A stretch of DNA of 64,000 nucleotides from Haematobia irritans (lineage: Eukaryota > Arthropoda > Insecta > Diptera > Muscidae). The notes under the pieces are model-generated. The model did not search any database and was not told where the DNA came from. It was given only the letters and a program-made list of their open reading frames with translations. Shown here one piece after another: positions 52,782 to 63,752 of the stretch. The position numbers and the translations under genes were made by a program. The stretch's first letter is position 1. Each line of letters opens with the position of its first letter. Location: contig NC_134398.1 of the NCBI RefSeq assembly GCF_050003625.1, positions 96,743,674 through 96,807,673 of the forward strand, given 5' to 3'.

Positions 52782-53299
52782 GGTGGGTGTTAAGTTCGAG
52801 TTTAAGGTGGGTACTATGTTTGTTGGCACGAAAAAAACTTCACCTAACCATTCTTTCGCGTTGAAAAATGAGAGTGTTGACAATAGGTTTCGAACGAAGA
52901 AAACAGCTATTTTGGAACTATTCTGCGTTTATTTCTCAGCAATTTAATTGACAACATCGCCAAACGTCATAATATTTTTACGTATACATACGCAGCAGCT
53001 GATTGTTTACATACACGCATTCATAATAATTTTTTTGAAGTGTTTTTCTACCAGTTTTTGAATTGTTTTGAACCAAATCTCACAAAGCACTGGACAATAA
53101 TAATCCAAATGGATTCCGTCAATTTGTTATGCAAACTTTTACATCCGAAGCAATTGACAATCCGTTCAGCAACAAACTTAATTCAGCAACAAAACAATTG
53201 ATGAAAAACGCTACTCGTTCATTGGAATATGCCGAAAAGAAGACACATAAGGAACAAAATCATCATAGTTTGAATAAAGTCGAATATCTTAAAATCGTC

Positions 53300-53880
53300 G
53301 TTGTCACACCACCATGGAAAGACAAATGCGTGTGAGAATTTTCAAGCAAAATTTAAAAATCATACAGGATTTGGATGCAAATGAGCGGTAGTGCCAAATA
53401 TTGTATCACTGAATTTGCTGATTTGACCAGTACCGAATATAAACAACGTACCGGCATGTGGCAACGAGATGAGGGTAATGCTGCTTTAACCCCTAAAACT
53501 GAAATTCCAGACATTGAATTGCCCAAAGAATTCGATTGGAGAGAAAAGTTCAATGTGGCTCTTGCTGGGCTTTTAGTGTTACCGGCAATGTCGAAGATTT
53601 GCATGATGTCAGGACTGATAAACTGGAACAATATTCCGAGCAGGAATTATTATATTGTGATACAACAGATTCAGCTTGTAATGGTGGTTTGCCCGATAAT
53701 GCTTATGATGCCATTGAGAAAATTGGAGGTTTAGGACTTGAACTTGAAATGAATTTCCCTATCATGCACGCAAAGAACAATGCCGCTTCAATACATCGAA
53801 AATCCATGTTAAAGTAAAAGGTCATGTTGATTTACCCAAAAACTCATACATGTGGTGGCTGTCTGTACAACTCTTTGAAA
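53300..53880 (+). pseudogene. Cathepsin F-like cysteine protease fragment, intronless, in element B
   Basis: Plus strand, across frames: ERQMRVRIFKQNLKIIQDLD (I29 propeptide), GSAKYCITEFADLTSTEYKQ (ERFNIN/GNFD-type region), RTGMWQRDE, LPKEFDWREK (start of the mature enzyme), CGSCWAFSVTGN with the catalytic Cys, then EQYSEQELLYCDTTDSACNG and NAYDAIEKIGG. The codons between DWREK and CGSCW are deleted, and the catalytic His and Asn regions are absent. Closest in style to fly cathepsin F (CG12163-like), from memory. No intron-like gap, so it may derive from mRNA. Several frameshifts; not functional. Confidence 0.82.
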
Positions 53881-54538
53881 GGTTTTTGTGCAGCCATCAT
53901 GGAAATACAAACCATACCATTTCTCATACTTAATACTACCACTCCATACCCAATAAATTTTCATCTAGTTTTTTTTTCTCACATATATATTTTTTTGTTA
54001 CTTCCTTATTATTTTTTGTCAAACGAAAGTATAGTGTATAATGTAAAGTTCATATTCAAATTCAATAAACTTAAGCCCATAACTCACGTTCAAGGGTAGT
54101 TCCTAAGCCAAAGTCACTGTTCCCGACTTATAATTCGTCACAAAGGGATGTTAAGAGTTCTATACCAGAGAATATCTCAGTCACGTAATTAAATTGAATT
54201 GATAAAATGCAAGATATATGGACAATGAATGTCGCTGAGTGAAATTTAAAAGCAACAATTAAATTAAATCGATTCATTCCAGCCTATCGCACTGATCAAC
54301 ATCAGTCCAAAATGATTGCAAGCATGAGTGCAATACATGAAAATTATTTTGCTATTCAAATAAAAACAAGTTAGAAAAGTCTAAAGTCGGGCGGGCCGAC
54401 TATATATGCACCACTTTGTGATCTACATTTTCGATACCATCTGAAATCCTCCAAATTTGTTGGGTGATATATATATATAAAGGTTTATGTTCCCATATAC
54501 ATACTTTTAAATCTGAACCGACCATATAAAGGGTGATT

Positions 54539-55460
54539 CTTTTGAGGTTAGGATTTTCATGCATTAGTATTTGACAGATCACGTGGGATTTCAGACATGG
54601 TGTCAAAGAGAAAGATGCTCAGTATGCTTTGACATTTCATCATGAATAGACTTACTAACGAGCAACGCTTGCAAATCATTGAATTTTATTACCAAAATCA
54701 GTGGCAGAAAATCCGCTTTTTTATCGACAAATTTTGTTCAGCGATGAGGCTCATTTCTGGTTGAATGGCTACGTAAATAAGCAAAATTGCCGCATTTGGA
54801 GTGAAGAGCAACCAGAAGCCGTTCAAGAACTGCCCATGCATCCCGAAAAATGCACTGTTTGGTGTGGTTTGTACGCTGGTGGAATCATTGGACCGTATTT
54901 TTTCAAAGATGCTGTTGGACGCAACGTTACGGTGAATGGCGATCGCTATCGTTCGATGCTAACAAACTTTTTGTTGCCAAAAATGGAAGAACTGAACTTG
55001 GTTGACATGTGGTTTCAACAAGATGGCGCTACATGCCACACAGCTCGCGATTCTATGGCCATTTTGAGGGAAAACTTCGGAGAACAATTCATCACAAGAA
55101 ATGGACCGGTAAGTTGGCCACCAAGATCATGCGATTTGACGCCTTTAGACTATTTTTTGTGGGGCTACGTCAAGTCTAAAGTCTACAGAAATAAGCCAGC
55201 AACTATTCCAGCTTTGGAAGACAACATTTCCGAAGAAATTCGGGCTATTCCGGCCGAAATGCTCGAAAAAGTTGCCCAAAATTGGACTTTCCGAATGGAC
55301 CACCTAAGACGCAGCCGCGGTCAACATTTAAATGAAATTATCTTCAAAAAGTAAATGTCATGGACCAATCTAACGTTTCAAATAAAGAACCGATGAGATT
55401 TTGCAAATTTTATGCGTTTTTTTTTTTTAAAAGTTATGAAGCTCTTAACAAATCACCCTT
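54539..55460 (+). mobile_element. DD41D mariner, internally deleted, copy 1
   Basis: Ends AAGGGTGATTCTTTTGAGG and, inverted, AAGGGTGATTTGTTAAGAGC, flanked by TA (54537-54538, 55461-55462). The 5' region and start of the transposase are followed by a deletion, then the complete catalytic part. Nearly identical to 62818-63750 outside the deletion, so both are young. Confidence 0.88.
54641..55354 (+). pseudogene. DD41D mariner transposase, N-terminus deleted (copy 1)
   Basis: The original start MNRLTNEQRLQIIEFYYQNQ (54641-54700) is followed by a deletion of the DNA-binding region, which shifts the frame. The catalytic part is open from 54701 for 217 codons: FSDEAHFWLNGYVNKQ (first Asp), VWCGLYAGGIIGPYFF, WFQQDGATCHTARD (second Asp), PPRSCDLTPLDYFLWG (third Asp, 41 residues on) and LRRSRGQHLNEIIF. 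An open catalytic domain without DNA-binding helices. Confidence 0.88.
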
Positions 55461-56105
55461 TATTTAAGACTTCTTAGAAATTTTTTGACTTAAAATTTAA
55501 GTCGGTTAAATCGGTTAACGCCCCATGGCGATAGATATTTATTAGAAATAAAGTTCAATTCGAGTCATTTTTACAAGTTTTCGACTAACAGTGACGATTT
55601 TACAATGTATTTTGATCATTTTTCTCGAAATCAGAAAAAATATATATGGGAGCTATATCTAAATCTGAACCGATTTCAACCAAATTTGGCACGCATAGCA
55701 ACAAAGCTAATTCTACTCCCTGTACAAAATTTCAACAAAATTCGAGTAAAAACTTGGCTTCTTTGGTCATATGAGTCTAAATCGGGCGAAAGATATATAT
55801 GGGAGCTATATCTAAATCTGAACTAATTGTTTTCCTAGTGCAAAATTTTAAGCAAATTGCGCTAAAACTATGGCTTCTGTGATCATATAGGTCCAAATCG
55901 GGACTTAAATCTGAATCGATTTCAATAAAATTTAGCACACTTGACTTTACTGCTAATTGTAATCCTAGTGCAAAATTTCAACCAAATCAGGGTAAATCTC
56001 AGGCGTCTGGGACCATATAAGTGCATATCGGAAGAATGATATATATGGGAGCTATATCCAAATCTGAACCGATTTCAATAAAATTTGGCACACTAGACTA
56101 TACTA

Positions 56106-56623
56106 CACTGAAAAAACAGTGAACCCACCAGGAAAGATAACTTTCAATTAATTTTAGAAAATTTGGAACTTTTTTAGAAAATTTTAACTAAACGGTATTA
56201 CAAGCGCTGGCATCACTCCGATATGGCAAAAATAAGTAAATATTTTTCGACAAATTCAAGAAAATTTATTAGACATAACTAAATTTTTTCAGTAGTTAAA
56301 GAAAATTTTGTAGTTTTAAGAGAAATCTTGGAGTTCAAAATTGCAAGAATGTCTTTAGTGACATACGAAGTTCATGATGGACACATTTTTGGTAAAATTT
56401 ACAAATTTAAAGAAATAATGAACTATTTTGTAAGAAATACGAAATTAGGAAATCTTTGTGCTTTATTTGTGTATAACTTTTTCCCGTTTTTTAGTTCATT
56501 TAACTAACACACGCAAAAAATTATTTGACTAAAATAAACTTTTTCCAAACATAATGATTCTATGAACTAATATAAAGTTAATATGGCTTTAGTGAAATAG
56601 AGGGTTCACTTTTTTTTTGAGTG
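56106..56623. mobile_element. 518-bp MITE with CACTGAAAAAA ends and TA TSD
   Basis: Ends CACTGAAAAAACAGTGAACCC (first 20 bases shared) and, inverted, CACTCAAAAAAAAAGTGAAC, flanked by TA (56104-56105, 56624-56625). Removing it restores the Helentron-like repeat unit (ACTATACTA + CTAATTGTTC). Non-coding, T/A-rich. The TA target points to Tc1/mariner transposition. Confidence 0.8.
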
Positions 56624-57168
56624 TACTAATTGTTCTCCTAGTGCAAAATTTCAACCAAATTGGGGTAAAACTTTGGCTTCTGGCCCCATCTGATCCAAAA
56701 CACATAATTGTGTCAAATTTGAAGTCAATTGGGCTTAAATTGCGACCTAGGCTTTGATTACAAAAATGTGTTCACAGACAGACGGACATGGCTATATCGA
56801 CTCAGGAACCCACCCTGAGCATTTTTGCCAAAGACACCATGTGTCTATCTCGTCTCCTTCTGGGTATTGCAAACATATGCACTAAATTATAAAACCCTGT
56901 ATAGGGTATAACATTTTATTTATGTGGCATAAACATTTACCATTTATTTTTGGTATAACTTTGTTCAGAACAACTAATTTTATTTTTGGAACATAGCAAA
57001 TTATTCTTGTGATTCCATTCGTTGCAACCATAGTACTGCATCATCAATAGCACTGCCTCCTTTATATTTACCATGAAATGACAGCATAATTTGTGTTTAT
57101 TATCCCGATGCCCAGTAAAAAGAAACGATTGTAAAATGAACTTCGCTAAAGAGCTAAAAGAGCTTTAG

Positions 57169-57400
57169 GGTAGGTACTATGTTCGGTTTTCGAGTTGAAA
57201 ACCACTTTATTTTCGCGATTACTTTTCCTTAAATAATCAAATTTATAAATAAAAACAAACTTATTCCTGTAAATTCTTGCCGAAATCTAGAGGAACAAGA
57301 AACCACGCATCAATTTTGTTGATTTGTCTGCTTTATATTGAACTGTTTTAATAAAGTAACCACGAAAATTTCAACGCGAAAAGCGAACATAGTACTTACC
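57169..57400. mobile_element. 232-bp GTAC-end MITE in element B
   Basis: Ends GGTAGGTACTATGTTCGG and, inverted, GGTAAGTACTATGTTCGC, with TTTA on both sides (57164-57167, 57401-57404; one extra G at the left). Element A, which lacks the insertion at the equivalent place (43724), confirms the empty site. Confidence 0.82.
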
Positions 57401-57439
57401 TTTATTTGTTAACATTTTTCTATAAATTTCATGTTATAA

Positions 57440-58340
57440 GGCCGGTACTCTGTTTGTTGGTGCGAAAAAAGTTCCACTCAATCATTGTTTCGCGTTGAAA
57501 AATGATAGTGTTGACAATATATTTTGAGGGGAAAAACAGCAATTTTGGGACTTTTTTGCGTTTATTTCGTCGAAATGTATTGACAACATCGCAGACTGTC
57601 ACGAAAATATTACATATACACAGGCAACTAGTGGCTCGATTTACACACACACGCATACAAAATAAATAATTTGAAAAAGAAGAAGCAGGCGAAGTTATTT
57701 TACAAATATCTTTGGAATTAAACAACTAATTTTACAGTGCTGCATTTTATTTTTTGGAACATAGCAATTAATTCTTGTGATTCCATTCATTGCTACCTCG
57801 GTACTATACATGTTGAAGTGCTAATGCTTGTTTTGGAACATCAATTGCTGTGCCTCCTTTTGTTTAAATTATGTTTTGTGTTTATTATCCCGATGCCCAG
57901 TACAAATGAAACGATTGTAAAATATAATTCACCAAATAAAGCTTGTATTTTTTTAACATTTGTGTTTAAATTTCATGTTATATATGTACATTATTTATAT
58001 TCTACCATATAGTAGGGAGCGGCTAGATATTGTTGCTAGTTTATTATGGAAATACAACTCCATGGTATACTTTGTTTTATCAATCATCAGATTACATTTT
58101 TAAATAATAATCAGATCCACTTTTGTGTTATAAATTCACAAAAATCAGTTTAATAAATAAATTATTTCTTAATTCACATTGCAAATGGCGCCATGTTATG
58201 AAAATACTGACTACGCGAGTTACGTCAGTTTTTCAACTCGAAAAAAACAAAGTACCACAAATGGAAAAAATTTCGCTAGTTTTTCGCATGTTTTGGTTTT
58301 GTATGGAGTTTCAACGCGAAAACCGAACAGAGTACCGGCC
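57440..58340. mobile_element. 901-bp GTAC-end element in element B
   Basis: Ends GGCCGGTACTCTGTTTG and, inverted, GGCCGGTACTCTGTTCGG, with TATA on both sides (57435-57438, 58341-58344; one extra A at the left). The empty site in element A (CATGTTATGTACATT, 43747) supports the boundaries. The ORFs at 57429-58398 inside it have no recognisable domains. Confidence 0.82.
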
Positions 58341-58739
58341 TATATACATTATTTCTATTCAATCATGTAGTTGGGGGCGGCTAGATGGTGGTTGCTAATT
58401 TATTATGAAAATACCACTCCATGTTTATTCCGTCAATCGATCGTATAACAATTTTAAATAACAACGCGAACCACTTTTGCATTATAATTTAACACAAATC
58501 ATTTGAATAAATAAATTATTTCTTAATTCGCATTACAAATGGCGCCATGTTTTCAAACTAACTAATCTCAACATATGGAAGGATTTAACACGACCTAATT
58601 AGGGACTATGCGCTTTATGTCAGTTTTTCAACTCGAAAAAAACAAAGTACCACAAACGAAAAAATATTTCGGTAGTTTTTCGCATTTTTGGTTTTGTATG
58701 GGATTTCGCTGCGGAAACCGAACATAGTACCTACCTTAC

Positions 58740-59623
58740 GGCCGGTACTATGTTCATTCTTGCGAAAAATTTTTATGGAAACCATTATTTCGCACATAGA
58801 AAGCGGCGTTTTTTTAGGTAGCTTGGAGCGCTGTTTTACAGGGAGCGATATTGGATTAAGTTGGTGGTTGTTGCTTGTTTTTACAAAATAACATTTTATT
58901 TTTCCTTGGGCAATTGATCTGCTATTCCTTTGATCCTTTGTATAGTTTCGGAACAAAAATATGGTCCGTGTTTGATTTATAAACCCGCACAAATAGTTTT
59001 TAATAAATAAATTATTTCTTAATTCACATTGCAAATGGCGCCGTGCTATAAACGTCAGTTTTTCAACACGAAAAAACAAAGTATCACAAATGGAAAAAAT
59101 TTCGCAAATTTTTCGCATTTTTTGGTTTTGTATGGAGTTTCAACGCGAAAACCGAACAGAGTACCGGCCTATACCTGGTAATTTTGTAGGTAAAGGCCGG
59201 TACTCTGTTCGGTTTTCGCGTTGAAACTCCATACAAAACCAAAAAATGCGAAAAATTTGCGAAATTTTTTCCATTTGTGATACTTTGTTTTTTCGTGTTG
59301 AAAAACTGACGTTTATAGCACGGCGCCATTTGCAATGTGAATTAAGAAATAATTTATTTATTAAAAACTATTTGTGCGGGTTTATAAATCAAACACGGAC
59401 CATATTTTTGTTCCGAAACTATACAAAGGATCAAAGGAATAGCAGATCAATTGCCCAAGGAAAAATAAAATGTTATTTTGTAAAAACAAGCAACACCACC
59501 AACTTAATCCAATATCGCTCCCTGTAAAATAGCGCTCCAAGCTACCTAAAAAAACGCCGCTTTCTAAGTGCGAAATAATGGTTTCCATAAAAATTTTTCG
59601 CAAGAATGAACATAGTACCGGCC
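58740..59623. mobile_element. Head-to-head pair of 430-bp GTAC-end elements
   Basis: Copy 1 (58740-59169) and copy 2 (59195-59623) are near-identical inverse copies, separated by a 25-bp spacer (59170-59194). Each copy has its own GGCCGGTACT ends, so this is two elements and not one long hairpin arm. Mismatches are few (for example GTTTTACAGGG against CCTGTAAAATA). Frames 58615-59651 on either strand are mirror readings of the same DNA. Confidence 0.85.
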
Positions 59624-59899
59624 TTAAGCCGTTTAAAAAAATAATAATCACTTATTAATTGGCATCGCTCCGGATTACATTTACATACGCATATCCTAGG
59701 AGGAAAGTACTTCTCCCCAAGCATACTTTCGGCCATGAAATAAGTAGTGCTTTTAAAGCATATAATAACCTAATATGTAATCACTTATTCGTAGATATAC
59801 CAAATCTTGTAAAATAGCCACTTATTGTCTCAGGCAACCAAATCTCGAAGGAAAAAATATTCATCAATTTAAATTAGCCATTTTAGTTGCATTAAGCTA
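59624..59899. other. AT-rich DNA
   Basis: Short unassigned stretch between two elements. No coding signal or repeat match found. Confidence 0.3.
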
Positions 59900-60458
59900 A
59901 ATTACACTAGTTTACACTGAAAATGTACACTGATGAGAGTCGATTTTTTATGTATTTTGATCTGCTGAATTCGAAAAAATATGTTTAAATTTTTTATGGA
60001 ACAGTTTTTGAGATATCCTGTTATTTTTATTTTTTTCGCTCTTTTCTCTCTAAACAAATTATACCTCGAATTAAAAATGTCCGATTATATCGTTGTTGGT
60101 TCTTAAATGAAAGGTATTAAGATGACAAATAATCGTGTATAATTGGATCTGTGATAAGTTAAGTGGTTCAAAAATTTTCGATGCGTAAAGCCAAATTTTC
60201 AAAAAATTTACAAAGGACCTTTTCCGCCAGAAAATTATAAACCGTTGAAAAAACGTGTGGAAGAGAAGTTCATGATCGTATAAATGATACTCTAACGTAA
60301 GTAATAAGATCAACTAGAAGAAAAACGACCGAAAAATGTCGTTCCATAAAAAAAAAATTTGAAATTTTTTTCGAATTCAGCAGATCAAAATACATGAGAA
60401 AAGTTGCCTTTCTTTAAGTGTACATGATTTTTTTAATTTTTTGTAAACTAGTGTAATT
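59900..60458. mobile_element. 559-bp MITE with AATTACACTAG ends
   Basis: Ends AATTACACTAGTTTAC and its exact inverse at 60443-60458. The subterminal parts pair too (GAATTCGAAAAAAT-type at about 59967 with AATTCAGCAGATCAAAATAC at 60372; AATACATAAAAAATCGACTC opposite). The frame 60071-60313 inside has no known features. Confidence 0.7.
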
Positions 60459-60557
60459 GTGTGAAATAATAAAATTTACTTGCTTCAGTAAAAAAATCCT
60501 AAATTGAAAGCATTTAGGAATAGTTCGTTAACTAGAATAAGGCATGGCATTTTACTA

Positions 60558-61752
60558 AGTGTGTAAATATAACCATAGCGATAGGCTGTAGGCGAAACAT
60601 TTGTGCAGCAACGGCAAATACAATAAGCTTGACGGCGAATAATTCCCTTTTTGCACGTTTCCTAGCGTTTTTGTTGTCAATACAGCATGCTTTGACAATA
60701 TTAAACAATGAAGTTGAATAAAAACATACAATGGCTTGTTATTTGTTGAGTTATTTCAAGAAAAAATAATCTACACGTGTCCAGGCAACAGCAATTCCTA
60801 GTGGTGAGTTAAAAAAATTGATAAGCGATGGCAACACTATACCAGTTTTCGCCAAGGAGTTAGAATAACAGCCTATTTCTGATATCCGAACGAAAGCAAT
60901 TGCGAACGAACGGCAGTCACTCACTTTCGTCTAGATTTGGGTTTCTCTAACTTCCTTTCGTTCGTTCGCATGGCTTACGTTACTGTCAAATGCTAATATT
61001 ACCAGATCTCATTTATTTCAATTACTTAAAAAAGGTCCATACATTTTAAAAATTATTTTCCATAAAATTCAATCTGGCATCGCCGTTTATTTTGCAAAAT
61101 TTTCTCATTGTAGATATTTGGTTTAGCTCAATATTTTTTTTAAGAAATTAGCCCTCGTAGAGAGATATGTATTTGTATTTCTATATATCTGCAATAATTA
61201 GGTTTCGGTTTTCCTTTTAATGAGTGTTTAATTCCAAATATGTGTGTTTGTTCGTTTTAGAATTTCCTTTAATCGGGCTATATGGCGGCTATGAAGAGAA
61301 ATAGATCGATATAAACCACTTTTATCATATATTTGAACCAAAAAGCGTTAATCAATTTATCAATTATTAAGTTTTTCTCTATTTATGAATGCCTTTTTCC
61401 TCAAAACGAAAGGTTTGTGCAATGTGAGTGGATTTGACTTTTCTGTTCGACAAAATGCGAACGAATGGAGTTAGAGAAACCCAATTTTAGTGGTAACGTT
61501 ACGTTTTCGTTCGCATTGATTTTCGTCTCACTTGTCGTTTAGGTAGAGGTTAGAGAAACCGAAATCAGCTGATTTTCGTTTTGTATGCGAACGAACAGCA
61601 GAATTCGGATATCAGAAATAGGCTGTAAGTTTTAATTTAGCGACACGCCGCTAGCGTCACGGTATTCCGTCGCGGATTTTGGGCTTCCCATAAGAAATAC
61701 ACGTAAGTAAGTGTTCGCCTACCGCCTATCGCTATGGTTATATTTACACACT
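60558..61752. mobile_element. MITE with AGTGTGTAAATA ends, carrying a second MITE
   Basis: Ends AGTGTGTAAATATAACCATA and the inverse at 61752, followed on both sides by GCGATAGGC(T/G)GTAGGCGAA, so the TIRs are about 40 bp. The inner element at 60869-61625 occupies most of it. No duplication could be fixed. Confidence 0.75.
60869..61625. mobile_element. 757-bp MITE with TAA duplication
   Basis: Ends CAGCCTATTTCTGATATCCGAA(C) and the inverse, flanked by TAA (60866-60868, 61626-61628), the target size and sequence typical for PIF/Harbinger. The arms contain GCGAACGAACG and CTCTAACTTCC / GGTTAGAGAAACC words in both orientations. No ORF of note. Confidence 0.8.
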
Positions 61753-62815
61753 AATACTGTTTTCTTCGCGGGGTATAAGAATTTACTACTGAACAAGAAA
61801 AATTTATTCACTGCACCCAGAGAAATGGTTGGTTGCAATTCGATCGTTACAATGAGGAAATGATGTCAGTAACTTATTTTTTGTTACAAGAACAATGTTT
61901 TGATTATTTTCCCTTTTATACATCCAACACGACCATAAAAAAGTTCACAGGATCAAAACGAAATTCCCATAACCTTTCAATTGGTTACAATAAACAATGC
62001 CGATAAATTTGGTTTTATGCTGCATAAAATTGTTGAGCTAACCACCAGCATAGTGAGACCTACATCATGCGAATCAACAAATGGTTGGTACAACGTAAAG
62101 TTGAGTATACTAATAGAATCTTAGTTCAATTATAGGACGGGCGTAAGGTAGTTGTTGCAACAAATAAATATTTATATCAACATCGACATGGTAAATGGTA
62201 TGACGCTACAAAATTTGCAAAACGGGGAACAGCATTTTCTTGATAATAGTCCGCCATACATTGAATAAAGTTTATCCCATAGAAAAGAAGTTGCCTTCAG
62301 GTAAGTATCGCACCGATTTATAAAAAGGAATATTACAAAAGTTTCCATAAAAATTGCAGGCTTCATACACCAACAAACACAAATACTTTTTACGGCAAGC
62401 GAGCTTTTTTTTTATTGTATGAAGCATAGAGGAGGATTTATATCTAGAGGCTTAAGGAAGAAATTTCTGGCAAGTATATATTGAATTAGGTTCTGTAGTT
62501 TGACCACATAATTGCAACCTAATAACCATCATTGGTATACAAACATTACCTATAAAAAATTGTAAGTTGTAATGTAAATTGATCTCACATATATGTAGAT
62601 CAATAGCCTTGTTGTTAGCACTTTTTGTATTTATTTTCGTAGTTTATTATGATTGTAAATCTTGTAATAAATTAATAAAATCTCAATATAATCTGCCCTT
62701 TCATTTAATATTGAAATTTGGTTAGGATAATAATAAAGAAAATCGAGAGCGGTTGCACCAACAAACAAAACAATTAATATGAGATTGCGACAACAAATGC
62801 AAAGTTGATCCAACA
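61753..62815. other. Unassigned AT-rich DNA
   Basis: No gene recognised in about 1 kb. The longest frames (62172-62366, 62631-62849, both minus) lack domain signals. TACAATGAGGAAATGATG and neighbouring text gave no internal repeat. Confidence 0.35.
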
Positions 62816-62817
62816 TA

Positions 62818-63750
62818 AAGGGTGATTCTTTTGAGGTTAGGATTTTCATGCATTAGTATTTGACAGATCACGTGGGATTTCAGACATGGTGTCAAAGAGA
62901 AAGATGCTCAGTATGCTTTGACATTTCATCATGAATAGACTTACGATCTGCCACAACGTCGAATTTTCAGTGAATGGGCCCTAGAATAGTTGGCAGAAAA
63001 TCCGCTTTTTTATCGACAAATTTTGTTCAGCGATGAGGCTCATTTCTGGTTGAATGGCTACGTAAATAAGCAAAATTGCCGCATTTGGAGTGAAGAGCAA
63101 CCAGAAGCCGTTCAAGAACTGCCCATGCATCCCGAAAAATGCACTGTTTGGTGTGGTTTGTACGCTGGTGGAATCATTGGACCGTATTTTTTCAAAGATG
63201 CTGTTGGACGCAACGTTACGGTGAATGGCGATCGCTATCGTTCGATGCTAACAAACTTTTTGTTGCCAAAAATGGAAGAACTGAACTTGGTTGACATGTG
63301 GTTTCAACAAGATGGCGCTACATGCCACACAGCTCGCGATTCTATGGCCATTTTGAGGGAAAACTTCGGAGAACAATTCATCTCAAGAAATGGACCGGTA
63401 AGTTGGCCACCAAGATCATGCGATTTGACGCCTTTAGACTATTTTTTGTGGGGCTACGTCAAGTCTAAAGTCTACAGAAATAAGCCAGCAACTATTCCAG
63501 CTTTGGAAGACAACATTTCCGAAGAAATTCGGGCTATTCCGGCCGAAATGCTCGAAAAAGTTGCCCAAAATTGGACTTTCCGAATGGACCACCTAAGACG
63601 CAGCCGCGGTCAACATTTAAATGAAATTATCTTCAAATAGTAAATGTCATGGACCAATCTAACGTTTCAAATAAAGAACCGATGAGATTTTGCAAATTTT
63701 ATGCGTTTTTTTTTTTTAAAAAGTTATCAAGCTCTTAACAAATCACCCTT
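62818..63750 (+). mobile_element. DD41D mariner, internally deleted, copy 2
   Basis: Ends AAGGGTGATTCTTTTGAGG and, inverted, AAGGGTGATTTGTTAAGAGC, flanked by TA (62816-62817, 63751-63752). Same family as 54539-55460, with a different internal deletion in the N-terminal coding region. Confidence 0.88.
62932..63640 (+). pseudogene. DD41D mariner transposase, N-terminus deleted (copy 2)
   Basis: Start MNRLT (62932) is joined to DLPQRRIFSEWALE and a TAG, then the catalytic part from 62990, open for 216 codons, with the same motifs as copy 1 (FSDEAHFW, WFQQDGATCHT, SCDLTPLDYFLWG). It differs from copy 1 at few positions: IS for IT in the QFI motif and a stop one codon earlier at the end (AAATAG for AAAAAG). 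Confidence 0.88.
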
Positions 63751-63752
63751 TA

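Larger units (their letters stand above)
54363..56920 (-). mobile_element. Helentron/DINE-like element B (minus), with a mariner and a MITE inside
   Basis: Read on minus: starts near TATACCCTGTATAGGG (56912-56897), passes GTCCGTCTGTCTGTG, has tandem units of 105-150 bp with AATCTGAACCGATTTCAA and GGGAGCTATAT (at about 55650, 55801, 55905, 56048), and ends with the hairpin GTCGGCCCGCCCGAC (54384-54399) and TAACTTGT. Same layout as 19330-21161 but different sequence. Carries the mariner 54539-55460 and the MITE 56106-56623. Confidence 0.6.
52806..58735. mobile_element. GTAC-end element B with captured cathepsin-like sequence and nested insertions
   Basis: Ends GGTGGGTACTATGTTTG (52806) and, inverted, GGTAGGTACTATGTTCGG (58735). 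It shares long subterminal stretches with element A: TTTCGCGTTGAAAAATGAGA on the left, GCCGAATGT-free AACTCACGTTCAAGGGT near 54080 (A: 43335), and GGAAGGATTTAACACGA on the right. Between them are the cathepsin F-like copy (53300-53880), a Helentron-like element (54363-56920), and two smaller GTAC-end elements (57169-57400, 57440-58340). Without insertions the element is roughly 2.2 kb. Confidence 0.72.

Noticed and set aside
53300..53880. Functional cathepsin gene
   Set aside because: Frameshifts, a deletion before the catalytic Cys, and no catalytic His/Asn region.
58179..59651. Small ORFs such as 58615-59118 and 59246-59527
   Set aside because: The same peptide is read from both copies of an inverted element pair; non-coding MITE DNA.
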